This document shows, piece by piece, positions 52,604 to 62,130 of a DNA stretch of 64,000 nucleotides. The DNA is taken from assembly GCF_014196305.1 (NCBI RefSeq), contig NZ_JACIDJ010000001.1, positions 792,290-856,289 on the forward strand, written 5' to 3'. Source of the DNA: Roseococcus suduntuyensis (GTDB lineage Bacteria > Pseudomonadota > Alphaproteobacteria > Acetobacterales > Acetobacteraceae). The position numbers were made by a program, and so were the translations under genes. Each line of letters begins with the position of its first letter. Within the stretch, counting starts at the first letter, position 1. The notes beneath the pieces were generated by a model, which worked only from the letters and a program-made list of their open reading frames with translations, did not search any database and was not told the origin of the DNA.

Positions 52604-54103
52604 CTACCCGCCCCCCGCCGCGAACCTCACCGCCTCCTCCGCCGCGCGGAACAGGGCGCGGGCCTTGGCGATGCATTCCTCATGCTCGGCCCGCGCGTCG
52701 CTGTCGGCCACCACGCCGGCGCCGGCCTGGACGTGCAGGCTGCCTTCCTTCACCAGTGCGGTGCGCAGCGCGATGCAGATGTCCATGTTGCCGTCCACGC
52801 CGAAATACCCGACGCCCCCGGCATAGAGGCCGCGGCGTGACGGCTCCAGCTCCTCGATGATCTCCATGGCGCGCACCTTGGGCGCGCCCGACAGCGTGCC
52901 GGCCGGGAAACCCGCCTGCAACGCGTCCAGCGCCGAAAGCCCCGGCCGCAGCCGCCCGCGCACCTCGGAGGCGATGTGCATCACCTGGCTGTAGCGCTCG
53001 ATGCGGAACTGCGCCGTGACGCGCACGGAGCCGATGGAAGCCACCCGCCCCACATCATTGCGCCCGAGGTCGAGCAGCATCAGGTGCTCCGCGCGCTCCT
53101 TCGGATCGGCCAGCAGTTCCGCTTCCAGCGCGGCGTCTTCCTCGGGCGTGGCGCCGCGGCGGCGCGTGCCGGCCAGCGGGCGGATCGTCACCTCGCCATC
53201 CTTGGCGCTGACCAGGATTTCCGGCGAGGCACCCACCACCGCGAAGCCGCCATGGTCGAAGAAGAACAGATAGGGTGCCGGGTTGATCCGCCGCAGCGCC
53301 CGATACAGCGCGAAGGGCGGCAGCGCGAAGGGCGCCGTGAAGCGCTGCGAGGGCACGATCTGGAACGCGTCGCCCGCGCGGATGTATTCGCGGGCGCGCT
53401 CCACCGCCGCCATGTAGCCCTCGGGCGTGAAGTTCGAGACGGGCGCGGGCTGCGGCGCCAGCTTCGCGGGCGGGGCGGGGCGGGGAAGGGGGCGGGCCAG
53501 GGCGGCCTCGGCCTCGTCCAGCCGCGCCTGCGCCTCGGCCCAGGCGGATTCTGCATTCCCGCCCGCCTCGGCCCAGACGGGCGTGGCCAGCGTCAGGGCG
53601 TCGCGCACATGGTCGAAGACGGCCACCAGCGTGGGGCGGATCATGATGGCGTCGGGGATGCCCAGCACATCGGGGTTGGTGCTGGGCAGCCGCTCCATCA
53701 GCCGCACCATGTCATAGCCCAGATAGCCGAACAGCCCGGCCGCGATGGGCGGGATGCCGGGCGGCAGGGGCATCCGCAGCGCCGCCACGCGCGCGCGCAG
53801 GGCCTCCAGCGGTGGCGCTTCCTCCGGCACGAAGGCGTGGGGAGCCGAGAGGGCCTGGGTGTTGCACTCGGCCACGCCATCCCGGCATCGCCAGACGAGG
53901 TCCGGCGCCATGCCCACCGCCGAGAAGCGGCCGCGTGCCGCCCCGCCCTCCACGCTCTCCAGCAGGAAGGAATGCGGCTTGCCATGCGCCAGCTTCAGGA
54001 ACACGCCGACGGGCGTCTCCAAATCCGCCACGCGCTCGCGCCAGAGAAGCTGGTTCTCGCCGCGCGCATAAGCGTCGCGGAAGGCGCTGTCCGGGCCGCT
54101 CAT
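52604..54103 (-). CDS. trpE: Anthranilate synthase component I
   Basis: This 499-residue enzyme makes anthranilate from chorismate with ammonia supplied by TrpG. A tryptophan-binding LLES motif lies near 47-50, and the chorismate core holds PLAGTRRRG near 315, LDLGRNDVGRV near 345 and TLSGAPKVRAMEII near 403. ATG 54101-54103 overlaps the stop of the ppiD-like gene. trpG would be expected downstream but is not here. Confidence 0.96.
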   Translation of the reverse strand: MSGPDSAFRDAYARGENQLLWRERVADLETPVGVFLKLAHGKPHSFLLESVEGGAARGRFSAVGMAPDLVWRCRDGVAECNTQALSAPHAFVPEEAPPLEALRARVAALRMPLPPGIPPIAAGLFGYLGYDMVRLMERLPSTNPDVLGIPDAIMIRPTLVAVFDHVRDALTLATPVWAEAGGNAESAWAEAQARLDEAEAALARPLPRPAPPAKLAPQPAPVSNFTPEGYMAAVERAREYIRAGDAFQIVPSQRFTAPFALPPFALYRALRRINPAPYLFFFDHGGFAVVGASPEILVSAKDGEVTIRPLAGTRRRGATPEEDAALEAELLADPKERAEHLMLLDLGRNDVGRVASIGSVRVTAQFRIERYSQVMHIASEVRGRLRPGLSALDALQAGFPAGTLSGAPKVRAMEIIEELEPSRRGLYAGGVGYFGVDGNMDICIALRTALVKEGSLHVQAGAGVVADSDARAEHEECIAKARALFRAAEEAVRFAAGGG

Positions 54104-56001
54104 GGCAGGGAATTCCCCGCCACGCGGTCCATCATGCGCGGGTTGATCCGCACATCGGCCCGCGCCCGCAGCGCCGCCTGGTACTGCACCTCGATGTCGT
54201 CGGCCATGCGCTGGGCGCCGGTGGCGCGGACGGCCGCGATGGGCTGCTCCTGCCCCGTCAGGTCGGCCGGCGTCACGCCCGTCATCTGCATCACGGCGAA
54301 GGATTGCGGCAGCTCCACCATGGTCACGCCCTGCGGGGCCAGTTCGAAGGCGGGCGCCAGCAGGTCGCGCGGCATGGGGTTGCCGCCGCCGGGCTCGCGC
54401 CCGAAGGGCCCGAGTTCCTCGGCGGTGATGCCCTCGGCCGCCGCGGCGGCGGTGAGCGTCTGCCCGCCCCGCACCGCGGCCAGCAGGGCGGCGGCGCGCG
54501 CATCCTGGGCGCGGCGGCGGGCATCGGCCATGAAGGCCGCCACCACATCCTCGCGCACCTGGTCGAGCGGGCGCAGCGCCGGGGCGATCACCTCGTTCAC
54601 CTGCACCGCCATGAAGCCCCAATCGCCTTCCTGGAGCCGCACATCGGCGTTCGGCGCCTGGGCGAAGATGGCGCGCACGGCGGCCTCGCGCGCCGCATCG
54701 GCCACGGGAAGCTCGGCAGGCTGGCCCTCGGGCGTCAGGCCGCTCGCATCCATCCGCACGCGGGCATAGGCCAGGTCATAGCGTTGGGCGATGTCGGCCA
54801 GGCCCACCCGGCCGGCCAGCGCGTCCTCGATGCGGTTGGCGCGCTCGAAGGCGAGGTCGGCCGCGCGCTCGGCCGCGATCTCGTTGCGGAGTTCGTCGCG
54901 CACCTCGGCCAGTTCGCGCCGGCTGGGCGGCGTCACCTCCACCACCCGCAGCACATGCCAGCCGAAGGGCGACTGGATGGGGGGCGAGATGGTATCGGGC
55001 GCCAGCGCGAAAGCGGCATCGCCCAGGGTGGCGATGGGCAGTTCCGCCTGGGTGGTCGGGGGCAATTCACTGGCGGCGGCGCCCTCGGCGCGGGCGGCGG
55101 CCTGGAAGGTGGCGAAGTCAGGGGCGGCCGCCCAGGCCTCGGCCAGGGTGCGGGCCTGCGCCTCCTCCTGCACGATCACCTGCTGGATGCGCCGGCGCTC
55201 GGCCACCTCGAAGCGTTCGCGGGCGGCGGCGTAGGCATCCTCGATCTCGCGCTCGGTCACTTCCACCGCGGCCATCAGCCGCTCGGCGTTCATGGTGATG
55301 ACGCTGACGTCGCGGTACTCCGGGGTGGAGAAGGCGGCAGGGTTGTTCTCGTGGAAGCGGGCGAGCTGCGCCTCGGTGGGCGCCTCGGGCTCGGGGGCCT
55401 GGGCGAAGGGCAGTTCCACCAGCGTCACGCTGCGGCGTTCCAGCGACCAGCCCAGCAGGCGGCGCCCGGCCGTCTCCGGCAGGGCGGCGCCCGCCCGCAC
55501 CGCGCCCGACATCTGCTGCCGCGCCAGGTCGGTGCGGAGCAGGCCCAGGAAGAAGGCCTCGCTCATGTCGTTGTTGCGCAGGAAGCTGTTGAAGACCTCG
55601 CGCGAGAAGCGCCCATCCGCCCCCTGGAAGCCCGGGATGCGGAAGACGTAGTCCCGCACCGCGTCATCGGGCACCACCACGCCCATCCGCGCCGCCTCCT
55701 GCTGCAGCACGCGGTCGAGGACCAGGCCCTCCACCACCTGCTCGGCCACGGCGCGGCGCATGGCGGCGTCCGGCTCGAAGCGGCCCTGGAGCGCGCGGCT
55801 GATGCGCTGCAGCTCGCGCCGCGCCGCCTCCTGCGCCTCGGGCGCCTCGATGGCCTGGCCCGAGACGCGGGCCACGCTGTCATCGCGCCCGATGCCGCGG
55901 ATCATGTCCTCGATCCCCCAGACCGCGAAGGACAGGATGAGGAGGATGAAGAGGAGCTTGGCGGCCCAGGTCGCGGCCAGCCGGCGCATGAAGGTGATCA
56001 T
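54100..56001 (-). CDS. PpiD/SurA-like peptidyl-prolyl isomerase
   Basis: This 633-residue chaperone is anchored by an N-terminal helix (about 13-32, AAKLLFILLILSFAVWGIED) with the bulk in the periplasm. A SurA-N-like region (about 40-190) precedes a parvulin domain near 265-365 (RRIQQVIVQEEAQA and SPFGWHVLRVVEV). It probably helps folding of exported proteins. The start ATG 55999-56001 is chosen; ATG 56011-56013 adds four residues. The ppiD-trpE order is common in alphaproteobacteria. Confidence 0.92.
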   Translation of the reverse strand: MITFMRRLAATWAAKLLFILLILSFAVWGIEDMIRGIGRDDSVARVSGQAIEAPEAQEAARRELQRISRALQGRFEPDAAMRRAVAEQVVEGLVLDRVLQQEAARMGVVVPDDAVRDYVFRIPGFQGADGRFSREVFNSFLRNNDMSEAFFLGLLRTDLARQQMSGAVRAGAALPETAGRRLLGWSLERRSVTLVELPFAQAPEPEAPTEAQLARFHENNPAAFSTPEYRDVSVITMNAERLMAAVEVTEREIEDAYAAARERFEVAERRRIQQVIVQEEAQARTLAEAWAAAPDFATFQAAARAEGAAASELPPTTQAELPIATLGDAAFALAPDTISPPIQSPFGWHVLRVVEVTPPSRRELAEVRDELRNEIAAERAADLAFERANRIEDALAGRVGLADIAQRYDLAYARVRMDASGLTPEGQPAELPVADAAREAAVRAIFAQAPNADVRLQEGDWGFMAVQVNEVIAPALRPLDQVREDVVAAFMADARRRAQDARAAALLAAVRGGQTLTAAAAAEGITAEELGPFGREPGGGNPMPRDLLAPAFELAPQGVTMVELPQSFAVMQMTGVTPADLTGQEQPIAAVRATGAQRMADDIEVQYQAALRARADVRINPRMMDRVAGNSLP

Positions 56002-56083
56002 GTCCGCGCGCATAGCGCGCCCACGGGCTGTTGCCAAACATCCGCCTCGGCTATCCCTCCCCCGCAAAGAAGGAAGCCCGCCC

Positions 56084-56833
56084 ATGACCCAAGGGATTCG
56101 TCCCCTCATCGCCGGCAACTGGAAGATGCACGGGACCGTGCGTGAGGCCGCGCGCCTCGCCGAGGCGGTGCGCGAGGGGGTGGAGGGCGTGGACCTGCTG
56201 GTCTGCCCGCCCTTCCCGCACCTGCATACCGTGTCGGTGGTGCTGCTGGGCGGGCGCGTCGCGGTGGGCGGGCAGGATTGCCACGCCGCCGGCAAGGGGG
56301 CCCATACCGGCGATGTGAGTGCCGCCATGCTGCGCGACGTGGGCGCCACCCATGTCATCCTGGGCCATTCCGAGCGCCGGGCCGACCACGCGGAGAATGA
56401 CGCCGCCGTGCTGGCCAAGACCAAGGCGGCGCTGGCCGCGGGCCTCATTCCCATCGTCTGCGTGGGCGAGACGGAGGCCGAGCGCCTGGGTGGGCTGGCC
56501 GAATCGGTGGTGCGCGGCCAACTGGAGGGCTCGGTGCCCTATGGCTTCGTGACCGCCGGCGGCATCGTGGCCTATGAGCCCGTCTGGGCCATCGGCACCG
56601 GCCGCACCCCCACCGAGGACGACATCGCTGCCATCCACGCCACCATGCGCGCGGCCCTGGTGGAACGCTTCGGCCCCGCCGCCCGCGCCACGCGGCTGCT
56701 CTATGGCGGCTCGGTGAAGCCTTCCAACGCCAAGCCCATCCTGGCCCTGCCCGAGGTGGATGGCGCCCTGGTGGGGGGGGCGAGCCTCGTCGCCGAGGAT
56801 TTCCTGGCCATCGCCCGCGCCGCTCCCGTCTGA
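56084..56833 (+). CDS. tpiA: Triosephosphate isomerase
   Basis: This 249-residue TIM barrel interconverts glyceraldehyde 3-phosphate and dihydroxyacetone phosphate. Asn12 and Lys14 (GNWKMHG), His95 (LGHSERR) and Glu165 ([11 protein letters not shown]) are all present, and the phosphate loop YGGSVKPSN is intact. AAGGAAG lies upstream of ATG 56084. It is divergent from ppiD and 11 bases before serC. Confidence 0.97.
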   Translation: MTQGIRPLIAGNWKMHGTVREAARLAEAVREGVEGVDLLVCPPFPHLHTVSVVLLGGRVAVGGQDCHAAGKGAHTGDVSAAMLRDVGATHVILGHSERRADHAENDAAVLAKTKAALAAGLIPIVCVGETEAERLGGLAESVVRGQLEGSVPYGFVTAGGIVAYEPVWAIGTGRTPTEDDIAAIHATMRAALVERFGPAARATRLLYGGSVKPSNAKPILALPEVDGALVGGASLVAEDFLAIARAAPV

Positions 56834-56844
56834 GAATCCCGCCC

Positions 56845-57969
56845 ATGCTGAAGCCCGAACGCCCGCATTTCTCCTCCGGCCCCTGCGCGAAGCGGCCGGG
56901 CTTCTCGCTGTCCGCGCTGGAGGGGGCGCTGCTGGGCCGCAGCCACCGCGCCCCCGCCTCCCGCGCGCGCATGGCGGAGGTGATCGAACGCTCCCGCGCC
57001 ATCCTCGGCATGCCGGCGGATTGGCGGCTGGGCATCGTGCCGGCCTCGGACACGGGGGCGGTCGAGATGGCGCTGTGGTCCCTGCTGGGGCCGCGCGGGG
57101 TGGATGTGCTGGCTTGGGAGAGCTTTTCCGCCGAATGGGCCAATGACATCACCCAGGCCCTGAAGCTGCCCGATGTGCGGCTGCTGAAGGCGCCCTACGG
57201 GAAGCTGCCGGACCTCGGCGCCGTGGACTGGGCGCGGGACTGCGTCTTCGTCTGGAACGGCACCACCTCCGGCGTGCGGCTTACGGATGGCGACTGGATT
57301 GCGCCCGACCGCGAGGGGCTGGCCATCTGCGACGCCACCTCCGCCGCCTTCGCCATGGAACTGCCCTGGGACAAGCTCGATGTCGTCACCTGGTCCTGGC
57401 AGAAGGTGCTGGGGGGCGAGGCCGCGCATGGCATGCTGGCCCTCTCGCCCCGCGCCGTGGCGCGGCTGGAAAGCCACACCCCGCCCTGGCCGTTGCCCAA
57501 GGTGTTTCGTCTCACCAAGGGCGGGAAGCTGATCGAGGGCATCTTCAAGGGGGACACCATCAACACCCCCTCCATGCTCTGCGTGGAGGATGCTTTGGAC
57601 GGGCTGCGCTGGGCGGAGAGCGTGGGCGGCCTGAAGGGGCTGGTGGCGCGGGCCGAGGGCAACCTCAAGCTGGTGGCCGACTGGGTGGCGCGCAGCAAAT
57701 GGGCGGAATTCCTGGCCGAGGACCCCGCCACGCGCTCCTGCACCTCCATCTGCCTGCGCTTCCGCGACCTGGCGCCTGACCACCAGGCCGAGATCGCGCA
57801 GCGAATGGTGACCTATCTGGAGGCCGAGGGCGTGGCGCTGGACGCCGCCCATTACCGCGATGCGCCGCCGGGGCTGCGCCTGTGGTGCGGGGCCACGGTG
57901 GAGGCCTCGGACGTGGCGGCGGTCCTGCCCTGGCTGGACGCGGCCTGGGGTGCCGCCAAGCGCGGCTGA
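56845..57969 (+). CDS. serC: Phosphoserine aminotransferase
   Basis: This 374-residue PLP enzyme makes phosphoserine for serine synthesis. [11 protein letters not shown] near 9-19 and the PLP lysine Lys187 in [10 protein letters not shown] match the alphaproteobacterial/archaeal-type SerC. Length is normal. serA was not found nearby. It lies directly after tpiA and probably shares its transcript. Confidence 0.95.
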   Translation: MLKPERPHFSSGPCAKRPGFSLSALEGALLGRSHRAPASRARMAEVIERSRAILGMPADWRLGIVPASDTGAVEMALWSLLGPRGVDVLAWESFSAEWANDITQALKLPDVRLLKAPYGKLPDLGAVDWARDCVFVWNGTTSGVRLTDGDWIAPDREGLAICDATSAAFAMELPWDKLDVVTWSWQKVLGGEAAHGMLALSPRAVARLESHTPPWPLPKVFRLTKGGKLIEGIFKGDTINTPSMLCVEDALDGLRWAESVGGLKGLVARAEGNLKLVADWVARSKWAEFLAEDPATRSCTSICLRFRDLAPDHQAEIAQRMVTYLEAEGVALDAAHYRDAPPGLRLWCGATVEASDVAAVLPWLDAAWGAAKRG

Positions 57970-58007
57970 ACCTTCCGGACAGGGCAGGGCGGCCCCATCT
58001 GCCGGGC

Positions 58008-58649
58008 ATGATCGTCCGCCGCGCCCTGCCCGCCCTGTTCTTCGCAACCCCGGCCCTGGCCCAGCGCCTGTCGCCGCTGGAGGCCACTTCGCCGGAGGCC
58101 GCGCCCCTGCTGGCCCGGCTACGCGCGGGCGGCCACACCCTGTTCTTCCGCCACGCCGATACCGCCGGCGAACCCTGTGACCGCAGCTACCGCGTGGGCG
58201 ACCGCGGCGGGCAGCGCAACATCTCCCCGCGCGGGCGCGCGCAATCGGCCCGCATCGGCGCAAGGCTGCGCGAACTGGGCGTGCCGGTGGCGCTGCCCGT
58301 GCTGGCCGGCCCCGTCTATCGCGCGCGCGACACGGCGGAGCATGCCTTCGGCGCGGAGAACGTGGTGGTGACGGACGAGCTGCTGGCCGATGACTATTCC
58401 GGCCCGCGCCTGTCCTGGGTGCTGGACCAGCACCGCCGCCTGCTGGCCGAAATCCCGCCGCCGGGGGTGAACCGCGTGCTGGTGGGCCACCGCACGCCCC
58501 CCATCATGATCATGGGCGACCCGGTGGCCGGGCGCGCCTTCCCGGAGGGCGGCGCGCTGGTGGTGGAACCCCTGGGGCCGGAGGGCTTCCGCCTGCACGG
58601 CATCGTGGAATTCGCCCCCATCCCCGGGGGCGGGTTTCATGCCTGCTAG
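58008..58649 (+). CDS. Exported histidine phosphatase-family protein
   Basis: This 213-residue protein has a signal peptide (cleavage near ALAQ, residue 19) and a histidine phosphatase core. The RHG motif is RHA here (Arg48, His49 in FFRHADT), and a second His lies in LVGHRTPP near 166. The third conserved residue of RHG varies in many exported relatives. The substrate is unknown. It ends in TAG, immediately followed by a GAT-hairpin-TGAATC element. Confidence 0.82.
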   Translation: MIVRRALPALFFATPALAQRLSPLEATSPEAAPLLARLRAGGHTLFFRHADTAGEPCDRSYRVGDRGGQRNISPRGRAQSARIGARLRELGVPVALPVLAGPVYRARDTAEHAFGAENVVVTDELLADDYSGPRLSWVLDQHRRLLAEIPPPGVNRVLVGHRTPPIMIMGDPVAGRAFPEGGALVVEPLGPEGFRLHGIVEFAPIPGGGFHAC

Positions 58650-58690
58650 CGTCCGATCGCCTTCGGCGGGATCGCCGAAGGCGTGAATCG
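58649..58690 (+). repeat. GAT-hairpin-TGAATC palindrome (family A, locus 5)
   Basis: CCGAT at 58653-58657, then CGCCTTCGGC at 58658-58667, a 6-base loop, GCCGAAGGCG at 58674-58683, then TGA and ATCGG at 58686-58690. The inner 10-bp and outer 5-bp stems are both perfect. It begins on the last base of the phosphatase TAG and lies between convergent genes. Confidence 0.85.
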
Positions 58691-58696
58691 GCCGCT

Positions 58697-59521
58697 TCAG
58701 GTCGAGGCTGAAGCGGCCGCCACCACCTGGCGCTCCAGATGCGCCACCAACTCGGCCGGAATGCCGAGGCGGTGGGCCAGCGCGTCCAGATAGACGCGCT
58801 CGGCCGGCTGGTCGGGGTCCATGGCGAGGCGCGAGGCCAGCCAGAGTTCCGCCGCCTGCTCGGGCGAATTGGCGGCGGCGGCCACCTCCTCCACGCCGAT
58901 GCGCTGGTTCAGCAGGGTGAAGACGAAGCCCTTGGCGGCGGGATCCAGCGAGGAACGCTCCACCTGCTCGAAGATCTTCGACCGTTCGGCGGCGTCGATA
59001 TGCCCATCGGCCTGGGCGGCGCCGACCATGGCGCGGATGAGGGAAAGCTCGAAGGGCTCGCCCGCCGCGGCCTCGGTGGCACCAGGGATGAAGGCGGTGT
59101 CGGCCGCGGCATCGGGCGGCGCGGCCGGGGGCGCCGAGGCCGGCTGCTGCCCCGCCTGCCAGTTCTGCCAGGCGCGATAGGCCAGCGCGCCCAGCGCCGC
59201 CGCCCCGCCATGGGTCAGCACGCTGCGGGCCGCGCCGCGCTTGCCGCCGAACAGCGTGCCCAGCAGGCCACCGGCGGCCAGCCCGCCCAGCGCCGCCCCG
59301 CCAGGCCCGGCGCCGGCCAGCAGGTCCCGCGCACGGTCGGTCAGGCTGCCCTGGCCTTGCGGGGCGGGCTTGGTCTGCGGAGGGGCGCTCGGCCATTGCG
59401 CGGGCCAGGGCGACTGCGCCTTTGCCGGCGGCTTGCCGGGCGGGAGCTGCCAGGGGCTGCCGCCGTGCGCGGTGCCGCCCCTTCCCAGGAATTGTTCGAG
59501 CAGCGACTTCGGATCCATCAT
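58697..59521 (-). CDS. DUF533 (TerB/YebE-like) protein
   Basis: The 274-residue product has a Gln/Pro-rich N-terminal region, a glycine-rich hydrophobic hairpin (about 73-100, GGAALGGLAAGGLLGTLFGG near 75), and a C-terminal helical TerB-like domain (about 160-270) with DGHIDAAERSKIFEQV near 185. DUF533 proteins are inner-membrane-associated and of unknown function, sometimes induced by envelope stress. Two ATGs lie together at 59516-59521; the first is used. Confidence 0.85.
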   Translation of the reverse strand: MMDPKSLLEQFLGRGGTAHGGSPWQLPPGKPPAKAQSPWPAQWPSAPPQTKPAPQGQGSLTDRARDLLAGAGPGGAALGGLAAGGLLGTLFGGKRGAARSVLTHGGAAALGALAYRAWQNWQAGQQPASAPPAAPPDAAADTAFIPGATEAAAGEPFELSLIRAMVGAAQADGHIDAAERSKIFEQVERSSLDPAAKGFVFTLLNQRIGVEEVAAAANSPEQAAELWLASRLAMDPDQPAERVYLDALAHRLGIPAELVAHLERQVVAAASAST

Positions 59522-59606
59522 GGCGGCGCAGATGGCCCTGCGCGCATGGCACCACAAGCCCACCCCATCTTGCCCCCACCCCGCCCCCCTGCCACACAGC
59601 CGGGGC

Positions 59607-60764
59607 ATGAACGACGCCTTCTCCCCTCCGCCCGGGCTGCTGCCCGCGGGCCTGATGGACGTGCTCCCGCCAGCCGCCGAGCGCGAGGCCGCGCTCGTCG
59701 AGGCGCTGATGGAGGGTTTCGCCCGCCACGGCTATGAGCGCGTGAAGCCCCCATTGCTGGAATTCGAGGACGGGCTGCTGGCCGGATCGGGGGCCGCCGT
59801 CTCCGAACAGATTTTTCGTCTCATGGACCCGGTCAGCCAGCGCATGATGGGTTTGCGGGCGGACACCACGCCCCAGGTCTCGCGCATCGCGGCGACGCGC
59901 CTCGGCGCGCAGCCCCGCCCGCTGCGGCTCTGCTACGAAGGCCCCGTGCTGCGCGTGCGCGGCAGCGAACTGGCCCCGGCCCGGCAACTGGCGCAGGCCG
60001 GCATCGAACTCATCGGCGGCGCGGCCCCGGAGGCGGATGCGGAAGTGGCCCTGGTGGCCGCCGAGGCCCTGGCGCGCGTCGGCGTCACCGGCATCACGCT
60101 GGACATCACCCTGCCGCGCATGGCCCAGGCCCTGCTGGAGGCGGCGGGGTTGGAGGACGCGGTGGCCCGGCGCCTGATCCGCGCGCTGGACCGCAAGGAC
60201 GCCGCCGCCGTGGCCACCCTGGCGCGCGACGCCGGCCCGGTGGCCGCGTTGCTGCCGCCCCTGCTCGCCGCCGCCGGCCCGGCCGAGGGGGCACTGGCCG
60301 TTCTGCGGGGCCTCGACCTGCCCGAGGCGGCCCGCGCCATCGCGGAGAACGCGGCGCTGGTCATCGCCGCCATCGCCGCCCGCGCGCCGGCGCTGCGCGT
60401 CACGCTGGACCCCATCGAGTTCCGCGGCTTCCGCTATCATGTGGGCGTGGCCTTCACGATCTACGGGCCAGGCGCCACGGGCGAGATGGCGCGCGGCGGC
60501 CGCTACCAGTCCGCGAATGACGAGCCGGCCACGGGCATGACGCTCTACCCCGACGCGGTGCTGCGCGCCGCACCCAAGCCCGCCAGCCGCCCGCGCTGCT
60601 TCCTGCCCATCGGCACCGCGCCCGCGGTGGGCGAGGGGCTGCGGCGCCAGGGCTTCGCCACCATCGCCGCGCTGTCCGCCGCCGACGCGCCCGCCGCGCT
60701 GCGGTGCAGCCATGTCTGGGACGGCACCGCGCCCGTTCCCGTTACCGAGGAAAGTTCCGTCTGA
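59607..60764 (+). CDS. hisZ: ATP phosphoribosyltransferase regulatory subunit HisZ
   Basis: This 385-residue protein is a histidyl-tRNA synthetase paralogue that activates the short HisG in histidine synthesis. [13 protein letters not shown] near 15-27 and a synthetase-like motif 2 region, [15 protein letters not shown] near 84, are typical. The anticodon-binding domain is missing, as expected for HisZ. hisG is not in the window. The stop overlaps the purA start as TGATG. Confidence 0.93.
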   Translation: MNDAFSPPPGLLPAGLMDVLPPAAEREAALVEALMEGFARHGYERVKPPLLEFEDGLLAGSGAAVSEQIFRLMDPVSQRMMGLRADTTPQVSRIAATRLGAQPRPLRLCYEGPVLRVRGSELAPARQLAQAGIELIGGAAPEADAEVALVAAEALARVGVTGITLDITLPRMAQALLEAAGLEDAVARRLIRALDRKDAAAVATLARDAGPVAALLPPLLAAAGPAEGALAVLRGLDLPEAARAIAENAALVIAAIAARAPALRVTLDPIEFRGFRYHVGVAFTIYGPGATGEMARGGRYQSANDEPATGMTLYPDAVLRAAPKPASRPRCFLPIGTAPAVGEGLRRQGFATIAALSAADAPAALRCSHVWDGTAPVPVTEESSV

Positions 60765-62053
60765 TGGCCAATGTCACCGTGATCGGCGCCCAGTGGGGCG
60801 ATGAGGGCAAGGGCAAGGTGGTGGACTGGCTGGCCAGCCGGGCCGACATCGTCGTGCGCTTCCAGGGTGGGCATAACGCGGGCCATACGCTCGTGGTCGG
60901 CAGCAACACCTACAAGCTGTCGCTGCTGCCCTCGGGCATCGTGCGCGGCAAGCTGGGTGTCATCGGCAATGGCGTGGTGCTGGACCCGGACGCGCTGCTC
61001 GCCGAGATCAGCAAGGTGCGCGCGCAGGGGCTGGATGTCGGCCCGCACAACCTCCGCATCGCGGAGAACGTGCCGCTGATCCTGCCGCTGCACCCGGCGC
61101 TGGACCGCGCGCGCGAGGCGGCGCGGGGCGAGGACAAGATCGGCACCACCGGGCGGGGGATCGGCCCCGCCTATGAGGACAAGGTGGGCCGCCGCTCGGT
61201 CCGCCTCTGTGATCTGTCCGAGCCGGAGACGCTGTCCGCCAAGCTCGATGAGCTGCTGCTGCACCACAACGCCCTGTTCCGTGGCCTCGGTGCGCCGGAG
61301 TTCGAGAAGGCGCCGCTGCTGGAGGCGCTGCTGGCGCTCGCGCCCAAGCTGCTGCCCTATGCGGAAGCCGTGTGGGAACGCCTCGACGCCGCCCGCCACG
61401 AGGGCAAGCGCGTGCTGTTCGAGGGCGCGCAGGCCGTGATGCTGGACGTGGACCACGGCACCTACCCCTATGTCACCAGCTCCAACACCGTGGCCGGCAG
61501 CGCGGCGGCGGGGGCGGGCGTGGGACCCGACCAGGTGGGCCTCGTGCTCGGCATCGCCAAGGCCTATGCGACGCGCGTGGGCAGCGGGCCGTTCCCCTCC
61601 GAACTGCATGACGAGACGGGCCGCCTGCTGGGCGAGCGCGGGCATGAATTCGGCACCGTCACCGGCCGGCCCCGCCGCTGCGGCTGGTTCGACGCCGCCA
61701 TGGTGCGCCAGGCGGTGAAGATCGGCGGCGTGCAGGGCCTGGTGCTGACCAAGCTGGACGTGCTGGACGGGCTGCCGGAACTCAAGCTCTGCACCGGCTA
61801 CCGCGTGGATGGGGAGGTGATGAAGCGCCTGCCCGCCGCCATGCGCGCCCAGGCCCGCGCCGAGCCCATCTTCGAGGTGATGGAAGGCTGGTCCGGCTCC
61901 ACCCGCGGCGCGCGCAGCTATGCCGACCTGCCGGCCCAGGCGGTGAAGTATGTGCGCCGCATCGAGGAACTGGTGGAGGCGCCGGTGATGATGCTCTCCA
62001 CCTCGCCCGACCGCGACGACACCATTTCGCTCAGGGATCCCTTCGCGGGATAG
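60764..62053 (+). CDS. purA: Adenylosuccinate synthetase
   Basis: This 429-residue GTPase joins IMP and aspartate on the way to AMP. GDEGKGK at 12-18 and GGHNAGHT near 35-42 form the active site. The late [14 protein letters not shown] segment is conserved. The hisZ-purA order is usual in Rhodospirillales. ATG 60764 shares its A with the hisZ stop. Confidence 0.97.
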   Translation: MANVTVIGAQWGDEGKGKVVDWLASRADIVVRFQGGHNAGHTLVVGSNTYKLSLLPSGIVRGKLGVIGNGVVLDPDALLAEISKVRAQGLDVGPHNLRIAENVPLILPLHPALDRAREAARGEDKIGTTGRGIGPAYEDKVGRRSVRLCDLSEPETLSAKLDELLLHHNALFRGLGAPEFEKAPLLEALLALAPKLLPYAEAVWERLDAARHEGKRVLFEGAQAVMLDVDHGTYPYVTSSNTVAGSAAAGAGVGPDQVGLVLGIAKAYATRVGSGPFPSELHDETGRLLGERGHEFGTVTGRPRRCGWFDAAMVRQAVKIGGVQGLVLTKLDVLDGLPELKLCTGYRVDGEVMKRLPAAMRAQARAEPIFEVMEGWSGSTRGARSYADLPAQAVKYVRRIEELVEAPVMMLSTSPDRDDTISLRDPFAG

Positions 62054-62064
62054 GGGGACGTTAA

Positions 62065-62124
62065 CTCTCTGCCATCAAGGGTGCGGCGTTGGCGGCTGTA
62101 GCCGCGCCGACACCTGGCAGAGAG
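62065..62124 (+). promoter_or_regulatory. Long hairpin over the chemotaxis gene ribosome site
   Basis: CTCTCTGCCA at 62065-62074 pairs perfectly with TGGCAGAGAG at 62115-62124. Inside it, GGTG-CGGCG pairs with CGCCG-a-CACC, and CGGC-tgta-GCCG closes the tip, for about 23 base pairs in all. The last arm overlaps the ribosome site GAGAGG, so the folded RNA would hide it. No T-run follows, which argues against a simple purA terminator. Confidence 0.65.
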
Positions 62125-62130
62125 GCTTGT

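Noticed and set aside
53812-56145. Long plus-strand open frame opposite trpE and ppiD
   Set aside because: It is antisense to two well-identified genes and has the Arg/Ala/His-rich make-up of a shadow frame.
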